Shown: positions 46,189 to 56,608 of the stretch, piece after piece
Numbering within the stretch: the stretch's first letter is position 1
How the letters are laid out: each line of letters begins with the position of its first letter
Origin: Trifolium pratense
Taxonomy: Eukaryota > Streptophyta > Magnoliopsida > Fabales > Fabaceae
Reading direction: 5' to 3'
NCBI RefSeq assembly: GCF_020283565.1
Contig: NC_060063.1
Coordinates: 42,120,856 to 42,184,855, forward strand
DNA length: 64,000 nt
Translations under genes and position numbers: made by a program
The notes under the pieces: generated by a model
The model's input: the letters and a program-made list of their open reading frames with translations, nothing else
What the model was told of the DNA's origin: nothing
Database searches by the model: none

Positions 46189-47139
46189 ATGGAAATTGGC
46201 ACATTCCTACTTTGCCATGGCCTACCATTTGTATTGATAATGACAATAATTTCGAGAACAATCAAACAGATCGAGAAACAGACTTGTAATGAGAAAGAAG
46301 AGATTGAGGAGGAGAGTGATTCTCAATTGAAACAAACCTATTGTGCAATATGTATGGACGAAAAACCTATTGAAGAAATGTTCGAAAACCGAAATTGTTC
46401 ACACACTTTTTGTGAAACTTGTGTTGGAAGTTATCTAGATGCTAAAATTAAAGAGAATATAGCAATGGTAAAATGTCCTGATCCAAACTGCAATGATATT
46501 TTGGAGCCTAATGATTGTATTTCAATTATACCAAAAGATGTGTTTGAAAGATGGGAAAATGCACTATGTGAGAATTTGGTGTTAGGATCACAAAAATTTT
46601 ATTGTCCTTTTAATGATTGTTCAGCTATGTTGGTGAATGATGGAAATGAAGTTGTGACGGTTTCGGAATGTCCACATTGTCATAGATTGTTTTGTGCACA
46701 ATGTAAAGTTTCATGGCATGCAGGAGTCGATTGTACGGAGTTTCAAAGCTTAAAAAATAGCGATCAGGGGTGCCAATCAGATCTAACGGCTTTGCAATTT
46801 GCTAAGAAAAAGAAGTGGAAAAGATGTTCAAAATGCAGCTTCTATGTGGAAAGAAGTGAAGGATGTAATAAAATTACATGCAGGTATTAAACAATATGCT
46901 CTTATGAATTCTACTTATTTTTAGAAGTTTAAATAGCTTATAAAATGTTTATATTTTTAATTTGACGTTAATATACACTATCGGTGTAAAGATGCCAAAC
47001 ATGCATGTATATAAAAATTCGATGAAAATTTGTACATTTGATTTTTTTTTTGGATTTGTCCCACAGGTGTCGTCATCAATTTTGCTATGTTTGTGGATCC
47101 GATTGGAAGCCGTCGCATCATGATTGTAAAGAAATTTGA
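46189..47139 (+). CDS. RING-IBR-RING (RBR) E3 ubiquitin ligase 2
   Basis: Two exons (46189-46883 and 47067-47139) join to 255 aa, shorter than its neighbours because the N-terminal part is reduced. The ATG context ACCATGG matches the starts of the other two RBR genes; an upstream in-frame ATG at 46060 lies in the leader intron and was not used. Residues 5-22 are hydrophobic and could be a membrane anchor, which the paralogues lack. RING1 spans C52-C101 and IBR C139-C182. RING2 starts at C213-x2-C216, with the presumed catalytic C226 in EGCNK; the usual His two residues after it is Lys. RING2 ends properly with CRHQFCYVCGSDW and a final H/C pair, making this the most complete RING2 of the three. 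The 183-bp intron is in the same place as in gene 1. Confidence 0.87.
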
Positions 47140-48049
47140 TAAAATCTATTTAAAAATCTGATTGTGGTATGGTATATAATTTTGTGTAGGAGTTTTATTT
47201 TTGTTTTGTTGATCATGTTTTATGGTACTGGACAACAATTTTTGGAAATTCTATTCCATATGATGTTGTCTTTTTAATAAATATATTTTTAGTTGTATCT
47301 GTCAGTATTACGAAATATGTTATGTAAATAAATAAGTTTTTATGTATTATTATAAGTTTTTTGAAGTGGTTTGGCATCTCTGTCTCATCATGTCCTAATG
47401 GTTGTTTCATTGTGAATTTTAGAAGCAACTAAACCAAGCTTATAGTAGCAATGTCTCCACGCTAAACCATTTTGAGAAATTTTGAATTAGTATTTAAACT
47501 TGGCATTAATTTTTTAAAAAGCAAGTTTTATGGGATAAATTTAGATGAGAGGTTATGTAGGCAGCATCATCCTTCCTTTCTTGTTGTACTGACTCAATTC
47601 CATTTAAGTTCTTCGGAGTTCCGGTGGGTGCAAACCTGAGGAGCTAGAGCTAGCTAGGTACGATATTTGGATGACGGTGGTTGGAAATAAATGTTACTCG
47701 GTTCTTGTAGATTGTATATGCCCCGCCATTGGTGACAAACGATAAAGTGAAGGTGCTGCAAAGATTAACTTGGATGAAAACGATGTAAATAAATGTTACT
47801 CAAATATATTTGAGTATTTTTTGTTGTAATTTCATTGTTTGAGCTATCTTAAACACTTTAAAGAATACAATTGAGACCCTAACCATTTCAAAATATTATA
47901 CTTTGAAGCAACAAAAACTCAAAAATTAACCTTAAAAGTGTTGGAAATTTGAATATATTTCAAAAGTTTAAATTATATTGTGTCTCATAATTTCAAGTGA
48001 GAAATATAAAAATATATTTTTATTAAAAAATATTTTATTTTCTATTATA

Positions 48050-48344
48050 CTCCCTCTAGTCCTTTTTATAAGGAACACTTTGAGAAAATAAAATTGGTCA
48101 TTTTTATAAGAAATTTTGACCAGTTTTCAAATGTTTTAAATGTTTGATTTCAATTATGCCCTTATTTATTATGAGAGAAAATATTAAAAATAAGTATATT
48201 AGTTGAATTAAGAGTAATAAAATAAGGGTATACATGGAATAAATTTAAATGTATAAGAGTATTAAATGAAAATACCTATTTACAATGTGTTTCTTGGTCT
48301 GTGTAATTTTTTCAAAGTGTTCCTTATAAAAATGACCGAGGGAG
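48050..48344. mobile_element. Stowaway MITE, 295 bp
   Basis: The ends CTCCCTCTAGTCC and ATGACCGAGGGAG are flanked by TA (48048-48049, 48345-48346). TTTTTATAAGGAACACTTTG at the left is mirrored at the right end. Confidence 0.8.
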
Positions 48345-49016
48345 TATCTATAGACATACTGGTTATAATTCATTGATTCATGATTTCACTTTTATAAGCT
48401 ATATGCATACTGGTTATTCAATATGGTTTTCTCTTCATCGTTGTTACATATAGGCCACTTTGAAAAAATTTCTGTAACATAGTTTTGCAACTTTGAAAAA
48501 TTCTGTAACATAATTTTGTAACTTTTTACAACCAAAAAAAATGATTATGCAACTATTCACTTTTTTTTATGATTCATGGTTATTTTTTCATCAACCTGTT
48601 TTTTTTTTAACGTTTATTCATCTTTTTTTTTTTTATTGATTTTTACATTTTTTTGTTTAATATCAATTTATTTGATATTCATGATTGTTTGATTTTTTAA
48701 GGAATGATTCTATTTCATTGATTGATTCATTATTATTTTAGAAAATATTTATATTGAATTTATTGAGTCATTTAAATCTTAAAAGTCTATAAAGTAATTT
48801 GAAATCTCAAAAGTCTGTGATATAAAGTCTCACAAATTCTTGTGTTAAGAATCTTGATTGTAAAAAGTCTTATAAAATCCTTTAAAATCAATACACTCCC
48901 ACGAAATCATTTAAATCTTCAAGACTTTTTTTTGCTAAAATTGTCTTATGAAATCTTAATCCAATACACCCCCCTAAATTGACTTGGTCTTTTCACATGG
49001 GATTCCTTATTTTATA

Positions 49017-49293
49017 CTCCCTCCGGTCCTTTTTATAAGAAATACTTTGGAATTTTTATTTGGTCTTTTTTATAAGAAACACTTTGACACAATTCCATTT
49101 GTACCCTTATTAAATACAATCAAATAATTCATTATAATGCTAGTGCATTAATTAGAGAAGTCTATTTCCCATACTAGTCAAAAGTTAGTTTTGGAATATA
49201 ACATAAAATGATAGAATCATTAATGAGAAAATTTACCTTCCTTGGTCTGTGTGATTTTGTCAAAGTGTTTTTTATAATAAGGACCGGAGGGAG
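49017..49293. mobile_element. Stowaway MITE, 277 bp
   Basis: The ends CTCCCTCCGGTCC and GGACCGGAGGGAG are perfect inverted repeats flanked by TA (49015-49016, 49294-49295). It is close in sequence to the element at 48050-48344. Confidence 0.85.
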
Positions 49294-50614
49294 TAGTAAC
49301 ACTAATATCAAATGGTCAGGATCAAATGACACAAAAGTTACATATTTAAAGGGTCAGGATCAAATATGGTTACATCTTTTGCTTTAATTTAGGGAATTAA
49401 TCATAATTAAAGTGCCACTTATTCTTCTGAGTTACTGTCTCGTCTCTCTATTCTTGAATTCATAATTAAGATTGGATACCATTTTGTTCTATTTATAGGT
49501 CTAATTAATAGTATTGATAACCATTTGGAAAAATACTAATTAATAGTATTGATATGTTTTACATGAGAGCCATGTTTTTTACTTGGTCGTGATATTCTAT
49601 ACGCATGCATTTTATTAACAGATGAAGAAAAAAAAAAATCAAGTATATACATGCCAAAACTATTGTGATTATTTTAATCCAATCTTCAAAACAAGTATTT
49701 CTAATGCCTGACTTATCCACCTTGTGGTAATTCTCGTGTCTTCGGCATGACTATGTTCGAGAATAATCGTTTGTATTTTGGAGGAGTTGCGCAATAGAGT
49801 GTGAATAATTCCTTAATGCAGTGATTATGCGCTTCTAGTTAATTTGTTTCTAGCCATCCGCTACAACAAAAAGTTGAGCCTCTAGTAAAAATAAAGTGTG
49901 ATTGAGCCCTTAACTATTTAAAAAAAAAAAAAAAAAATTACCTAAGCACCAAGAACTCAAAATTTGGCTAATTAATTATTGGGCCCTATGTTGTTGGTTT
50001 GTTTGTATATAGCGAAACAGTCGGTCCATAGTGCGGCGTTGTTGATTTGTTCACCATCTTTGGGATGGTGTATTTAAATTTTTCTCTTTCTCTTTATAGG
50101 TGTGTTCGATTTAGAACGACAAATCAATATCAATCCATTACATATTCAATCCATGATGACCTGAGCATCAAATTTATAGATTCAAAGACATGTGTATTTT
50201 GGACACTAATTTTGTTATTTTTGTAGATATTTTTTTGTTTTATGTTGTTAACCTAAATGTTGTGAGATTGTTTTTATTAGATGTAGGACATGATATTTGT
50301 GTTATTTTTTTATACAATCTACTGTTTTTTTTTTTAAGCAATTTTATACAATCTACTTGTTTTTTTGAAACAATTTTTTTTTTGGATACAATCTACTTAT
50401 TTGACTTAATTTTAACATAAAAATATTTTATAGTAATAATATTATATTTGTCTCGTTAGTAAATTATTTGATTTACCCTAATTGGCAATAATGTAGTTAT
50501 TATTTTCTTGAAAAATATACCGAATTTATCATTATAAGTAAATTATAAATATGAAGTCAAGAGCATTGTAAAAAGAGAAGTTTAGAAAAAGAGACGAAAG
50601 AGTTTCCGAATTTG

Positions 50615-50888
50615 GTACGTACGTTCCTGTCCTCTATATATAATTTATTTTCTTTTAAGTAATGATTCAGTCTTGTCTTCAATCCGGTCTTAAATATAAG
50701 CAAAAGTTAAAATATGTTTGGCTCAAATTTAGACCAAATACGTTTTGACTTTTACTTATATTTATGATATATTTAAGATAGGGGAGTATATTATTAGCTA
50801 GAACTGTTATAATATTTGGTTTAGTGAAAATTTAGTTTTTATTTTATATATTTGTTTTATTTTATTTTGTAGTCTCTTCTTGGTAGTA

Positions 50889-50927
<39 letters not shown>

Positions 50928-51609
50928 CGTTTGTCTGCTTTTCTCTAATGAAGATCATTGTTGGCTTTCACAAAAATATTAAGTTTGATGCTTTGGTTGA
51001 ACATTCTATCATTTACTGTTATTGCTTTTATTTTATTACTATATTTTTAAATTTTAATTCAAAATTGTATGTTAATTATTTTAGATTTGATTTAAGGATA
51101 CGATTGTATTTTATTGATTTAAATTTATATTGTTTAAAAAAAAACAATAAATTTATATTGGAAATAGATCAAATTTGATTTAAATAAAAATTAAAATTAG
51201 AAAAAATATAAATTATTTGATTAGATAAAAAATAAATATTCTATATATATGCAATTGTTTCTAACAGTGCATGGTGTTAATATCTTATTCGTAATTGTGT
51301 TAACTTGACTTGAATTTTGAATTTGATTTCTGGTTTGTAATTGCCTCTACTTGACAATTTTTTATTTTGGATGATCGGCTATGACAATGGTCTAACTTAA
51401 TTTGGTCAAGTATTATTTCTTTTCAAAATTAAACTTGTGTCTTTTCGAATGATACATTTTTAGGAAATTTATTAATCACTTGGATTCGATCACTTTTTTT
51501 TTTTTTTGAAGGAGGGTTCGATCACTTATTGATTTGTCATTCTATGAGTGTATAATTATATCTCTAAATTTGTACAAACATACTTTTATCTATTCTTTTG
51601 ATTTTTCAG
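50615..51609 (+). other. 5'UTR intron of RBR gene 3
   Basis: The donor follows GAGTTTCCGAATTTG (GTACGT at 50615) and the acceptor GATTTTTCAG ends at 51609. The leader exon end is nearly the same as in RBR gene 1. A run of AT repeats lies at 50890-50924 inside the intron. A partial Stowaway-like element is near 50677-50788. Confidence 0.5.
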
Positions 51610-51646
51610 ACATTTACTATTCTTTTGGTTCTTTTAAAACAGAACC

Positions 51647-52682
51647 ATGGGAAAATTAAGCAAGTTCTTTTCAAAATTCCTATGCAAGAAGGATTTCGTG
51701 AAAGATGAAGTCTTCCTGTTCGAATACCTAAAAGCCAGAGAATTAATACAAGCAAAAATGGAACTTGACGATCAATTAAAAATATTAAAAATATCTTATC
51801 AGACTTGTGCAGAGGAAATACAATTCCAAGAAGTATTATATTCCTCTATATTGGATGGTGAAATTGATAATGACAATAACACCCTTTTGAGAAACCTCAA
51901 ACAGAAAGAGACTTTTGAAGATGGTGAATCTTCTTCTTCTTCTTCTTCTTCTTCTCAATTGAAACATTCATATTGTGCTATCTGTATGGAAGCTAAACCT
52001 ATTGAAGAAATGTTCGAAAACCGAAATTGTTCACACTCTTTTTGTGAAGATTGTGTTGGAAGTTATCTAGCTACAAAAATTCAAGAGAATATAGCAATGG
52101 TAAAATGTCCTGATCCAAAATGCAATGATATTTTGGAGCCTTATGATTGTATTTCAATTATACCAAAGGAAGTATTTGAAAGATGGGAAAATGCACTATG
52201 TGAGAATTTGGTGTTAGCATCACAAAAATTTTATTGTCCTTATAATGATTGTTCAGCTATGTTGGTGAATGATGTAAAGGGAGTTGTGACGGTTTCGGAA
52301 TGTCCACATTGTCATAGATTGTTTTGTGCACAATGTAAGGTTTCATGGCACGCCGGAGTTGATTGTAAAGAGTTTCGAAGCTTGGAAGTTGGCGAGCGAG
52401 GAGCGGAAGATCTAATGGTAATGGAACTTGCTAAGAACAACAATTGGAAAAGATGTCCAAAATGCAGCTTTTATGTGGAAAGAAATAAAGGATGTAATCG
52501 CATTATATGCAGGTATAGACCATTCTCTTTGGTTAAGAATTGTTTATGCAGGTACAAAACATTTTCCTCATTGTTTATGCCTTTTAATCAAACTTATCCG
52601 CAGGTGTGGTCACCACTTTTGCTATGGCTGTGGATCCACTTGGAAGAGTAATTGCCATTATAAATGTGCAGTGCAGCTCTAA
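51647..52682 (+). CDS. RING-IBR-RING (RBR) E3 ubiquitin ligase 3
   Basis: Two exons (51647-52512 and 52604-52682) join to 314 aa. The N-terminal 90 residues are charged and helical, with an AEEIQFQEVLYSSILD stretch typical of plant RBRs of this group, then a run of Ser from a TCT microsatellite. RING1 spans C110-C159 and IBR C197-C240. RING2 starts at C270-x2-C273, with presumed catalytic C283 in KGCNR (Arg at the usual His position). The intron is only 91 bp. If it is not spliced, the frame continues through it and ends at 52651, giving a 334-aa form without a proper RING2 end. The first two thirds resemble RBR gene 2, while the last third and intron start are almost identical to RBR gene 1, suggesting a mosaic. 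Confidence 0.88.
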
Positions 52683-53259
52683 GAATGTTAATTTGAGATA
52701 TTTATTGACCGACTAATTAGAACGTACAAACTACCTGTAAGTGAGATAAAAATTGGTTACAAAGTTAGTTGTGGGTACCACGTATAAATTTACTTATCTG
52801 ACTTGTTCTATTAATTGTTCGATAAATATCTCAAATGATTAAGGGATAGAGTAAGTCTTACTACTATATGAATTCATATCACGAGTTTGTGTTATTATCA
52901 CTTCTCTTAATGTTTTCTTTGACTTGGTCAATTTTAATGCAAGTTTATCAGGAATTTTCTATTTCTATTTGCTTCTCTTAATGTAAGTTTATCTTTGAAT
53001 GCTTTGAGTTTAACAATAACTTTTTGTATCTAGCAATAACCAAGGATGCTTGGAACTAATTTAGAATATATTTTTTTCTTAGTTGCTTATTCTAATTGAA
53101 TGAATTATGGATTTATTAAGTTTAAAGGTTATTTTACTTAAGGAATTTAATGGATCTGAATAGAAATAGAAAATTCGGCAACAATCAGAAGATAAATTCA
53201 GAAAAAGTTCAAATCAATTGCACAAGGTTGAATTCAATTGAAACTCATATACTCGATGC

Positions 53260-53300
53260 CAGGGACGGAGTCAGAAATTTAGCTTAAGGGGGCAGAATTT
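53260..53300 (+). mobile_element. hAT-type MITE left end (fragment)
   Basis: CAGGGACGGAGTCAG followed by AAGGGGGCAGAATTTT matches the start of the complete element at 27904. No right end was found, and RBR-upstream-like sequence takes over directly after it. Confidence 0.5.
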
Positions 53301-53539
53301 TGATTTAATTTTAACATAAAAATATTTTATAGTAGTAGTAGTATCATATTATATGATTTACCATAATTGGTAATAATGTAGTAATTATTTTCTTAAAAAA
53401 TAGACCTAATTTATCATTATAAATTATAAATAGAAGTAAAGAGCATGGTAGTAGAATGGTAGTAGAATATAGCAACAGCTAGCAATGTTATAACTTTGGG
53501 TTTAGTGAAATTTGGTTTTTATATATCTTCTTTATTTTA

Positions 53540-54627
53540 AGGCTTAATTAGTCAATTGGTCCCTTAAAGACATTTTAGGTTTCAAAATGGTCTCTTAAAG
53601 GAAAAAAAGGTTCGGATTGGTCCCTTAAAGATAACCCGTTAGTCATTATGGTCCTTTCCGTCAATTTTTTCAAAAACCGTTAGTTTTGCAGAGGTCCACT
53701 GTTACTAAGGGTGTGCCACCAACATCCAATTCTGTTTTCCTTCCTTCATCTTCTTCCTTCATTTGTTCTTCATCTTCATCAACATTTTCATAAACTTCAA
53801 CAACAAAATTTTCAAATCTTCAAACAAACTCAAAATACACACTTCAACCCACCATTAGCAAGAGTTACACATCTTCAAAATTCTTCCGGATCTTCAAAGG
53901 CTTGCTATTGTTCCAGATAATCAAATTCTTGCTAAGTTCTTCTTAACAAAATTCTTTTTTCCAAAACCTAATCATAGGAAATGAATTTTTCCAGATCTTC
54001 AAAAGCTTGCATTTGTATTGTTCCAGATCTCCAAAATCTAATTATAGGAAACAAGTTTTTTTTGTCAAAGGAAACAAATTTTAATTATTATTTTTTACAA
54101 GGAAATTGAATTTAAATCCCAAAGATAGAAATTGGTCCCAAATCAAAATATGAGAGTTGCTTTGTTGTTACCGGGCGTATCCCTTGCGATTTTTAGAGAT
54201 TTTTTAGAAGAATCTGATTTGTGATTTTTTTTTTCTTTTTTCTTTTTTTCTTCTTCTTCTGGGTTTTGATGTTTAAAGATATGAGATTGTTTGATGAAGA
54301 TGATGAAAAAGGGGAGTGAAGAAGATGAAGAACAGTGAAATAATATTAAGTGTTGCTAGTTCACAGTTAGATACAATGCACCTGAAGGATCCAATGGTGT
54401 TGTTTTTAATACTAACATCAAATGGTTAAAATTAAAAAATTAATGAGGTTTATGGTGGACCATCTATAATATTGGTTCACCTTAGACATTTACAGTTAAA
54501 AAGTAACGGAAGGGACCATTATGACTAACAGATGTATCTTTAAGGGACCAATCCGGACCTTTTTTTCTTTAAGGGGCCATTGTGAAACCTAAAATATCTT
54601 TAAGGGACCAATATACTAATTAAGCCT
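53540..54627. mobile_element. MULE-like element with about 125-bp inverted ends
   Basis: Both ends begin AGGCTTAATTAGT and stay similar for about 125 bp (ATTGGTCCCTTAAAGA, GGATTGGTCCCTTAAAGATA, TTAGTCAT.ATGGTCC). A 7-bp TATTTTA flanks both sides (53533-53539, 54628-54634). Long TIRs suggest Mutator-like origin, although 9 bp would be the usual duplication. The interior is non-coding with a CTTC-rich stretch. Confidence 0.7.
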
Positions 54628-54766
54628 TATTTTAATTTATATCTGTTTTTCAAAAATTGTTCCAGTTTTTTTGACACAAAAATTGTTCCAGTGAATATTG
54701 ATATGGCCGTTTGTCTTTCTCTAATGAAGATCATTGTCTTCTTTCACAAAAATATTATGTATTTTT

Positions 54767-54965
54767 GGATGGACTTATTTTTGAGCTTATGTGAAATATC
54801 TTATGCAAATAAATAAGTTTTTACTTATTATTATAAGTTTTTTAAGGTAGGTTATGATGAAACAGCTTAAAGATACAATTTTTGTCGGTGAAAACTTATG
54901 AATTAACACAAAAGTTTATTTTATATAAACTATTTTCATAAGCTCAAAAATAAGTCAAATCCAAA
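54767..54965. mobile_element. MITE, about 200 bp
   Basis: Left TTTGGATGGACTTATTTTTG and right (inverted) TTTGGATTTGACTTATTTTT are inverted repeats, each followed by AGCTTATG. It is the same family as the element in eIF2B alpha intron 1. Confidence 0.6.
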
Positions 54966-55149
54966 CGAGCTCATAATGTTGTTGTGTTTATTTTATTACT
55001 ATATTTTAAAATTTTAATTCAAAATTGTATTTTAATTATTTTAGATTTGATTTAAGGATACGATTATATTTGATTGATTTAAATTGTTAGTATATTATAT
55101 TATTTTGTTTTTACGATTGTTAGTATATTATATTGTTATGTTAATTTTT

Positions 55150-55240
55150 CTCCATGCCAGGACTTGAACTCTGGCCAACTCTTTAAGTCTTAGTTAAACT
55201 AGCTTAACTAGTTGAGCTACCCATCCCACCCCAATTAATT
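55150..55240 (-). mobile_element. tRNA-derived SINE head
   Basis: On the minus strand, A-box-like GGTAGCTCAACTAGTTAAG and B-box-like GAGTTCAAGTCCTGG have tRNA-like spacing. The sequence between them carries extra CTAGTTTAACTAAG and no cloverleaf is formed, so it is read as a SINE. Confidence 0.5.
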
Positions 55241-55637
55241 TAGATTGATTTAAATTATTTTAGATTTGAAGGATAAATTTATATTGAAAATAGATCAAGT
55301 TTGATTTCATTTAAAATTAAAATAAAAAAATAAATATTATATATATGCAATCGTTTCTAACCAATGGTGCAGAGTGTTAATTACTTCTTTTTTTGGGCAA
55401 AAGGGGACATGACTTTTGAATTTAATTTCTTGTTTGAGATTAATAAATTTTATATTTGTACTCTATAAATAAATTTAAATTGACAACAATTTTTTTTAAA
55501 CGGGCCGTGACAATGGTCTAATTGAATTTTATATACTAAACTTTTCATGCGAGTTGTAAGTGTGTAGATAAGTTTCTCTTCCATGAAATGAATTTAAATT
55601 TTGGTACACTAGCATCGTGAACACGATGTGAACACGA

Positions 55638-56608
55638 TGTTCTAACACTGTAAAGATATTGTGATGTTTGATTCGATGATCCAACACTCTGTCAATACAG
55701 TACTAGATGAACAATAAGGAAACATAAATAACAAAATAACACAGTTATTTGTTAACCCAGTTATTTGTTAACCCAGTTTAGCATAAATCCTACTCTGGGA
55801 TACTAATCCATGAGTGAATCCACTATGATAGTATTATTTCAAAGCCCTCAATAAACGACTTGTTTATGACTTATCACTTAATCACTAATCGTGCTATACT
55901 CTACCTAAGACAGACCTAGGTATGAGGTCCCACCTCACCTCCTCTTAATCACAGCCCCTGTGATCGTATACGCTACAGTTTGTAATGAAGACACACTTCT
56001 TAAACATTCACCAATTCCGTACATCAAATCTTAGGAATGGTCCACACAACATATCTCCTTGCTTAAAAGCTTCAGAGATATTACAACACAATAACACACA
56101 GTCCTTAATCTTGCATCAAGGCAATACAAGAAAAGGCTCACAATGACCAATACTAAAACCCTAAACACACGTTTTGTAAAACACAATTGCGGCTTTTGTG
56201 ATTTGCACAAGGTTTCAGTCATCCTATAAATAGCCCGAGCTAGCACTGGCTATGTCTTGAATTGGGCTTCAAAAACGCAGCAGGTTCGAAAGTTTCTTCA
56301 AAGAATATTCTTCAATCAAATGTTTTGTTTCCTAAAATAGTTTATGCATTCTGAAACAAAACTAGGTCATGGCCGCCTTCTAGAACATTAGGAAAGGCGC
56401 TACTTGGCGCACAAGTAAAATATCGTGGATTCCATAAATAAAATAACGCGCGAGATTAAGAAAACGCAAGGCCCGGCCACTGGATGTTGTATCCAATGTT
56501 GAAGCATTTCATCCAACATCTTGCTTGTACCTGATGTTGAAACATTTAGTCCAACATTTAGTTTGAATATTTGTTTTAATAAAATGAGGCCAACACAAAT
56601 CTTCAACA
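55638..56608 (-). mobile_element. Solo LTR (copia, SIRE-like), about 970 bp
   Basis: On the minus strand the block starts TGTTGAAGATTTGTGTTGGCC and ends AGAACA. It contains the CAGTTATTTGTTAACCCAG motif and a TATA-like centre (CTATTTATAGG near 56230). No internal region and no clear target duplication were found; a CACGA word occurs at both edges but offset by two bases. Open frames inside are not genes. Confidence 0.55.

Larger units (their letters stand above)
47140..50400. other. Gene-free region with Stowaway MITEs
   Basis: 3'UTR of RBR gene 2, then AT-rich sequence carrying two Stowaway elements (48050-48344 and 49017-49293) and a segment (50020-50300) shared with 27020-27360. No gene is seen. 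Confidence 0.5.
53301..55600 (+). repeat. Orphan copy of the RBR leader/upstream region
   Basis: Segments at 53301-53450, 53500-53535, 54690-54760 and 54980-55080 match, in order, the upstream and leader-intron region of RBR gene 3 (50400-51180). Among them are TATGGCCGTTTGTCT followed by CTCTAATGAAGATCATTG, and AGATTTGATTTAAGGATACG. No RBR coding sequence follows. A MULE-like element (53540-54627) and a MITE (54767-54965) interrupt it. Confidence 0.65.

Noticed and set aside
50890..50924. AT dinucleotide run as a regulatory site
   Set aside because: A plain AT microsatellite in an intron; no evidence for more.
51647..51670. MGKLS start of RBR gene 3 as an N-myristoylation site
   Set aside because: Lys directly after Gly2 is disfavoured in the known myristoylation consensus.
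55150..55240. tRNA-like sequence on the minus strand
   Set aside because: Extra inserted bases between the boxes and no acceptor stem; treated as a SINE head.
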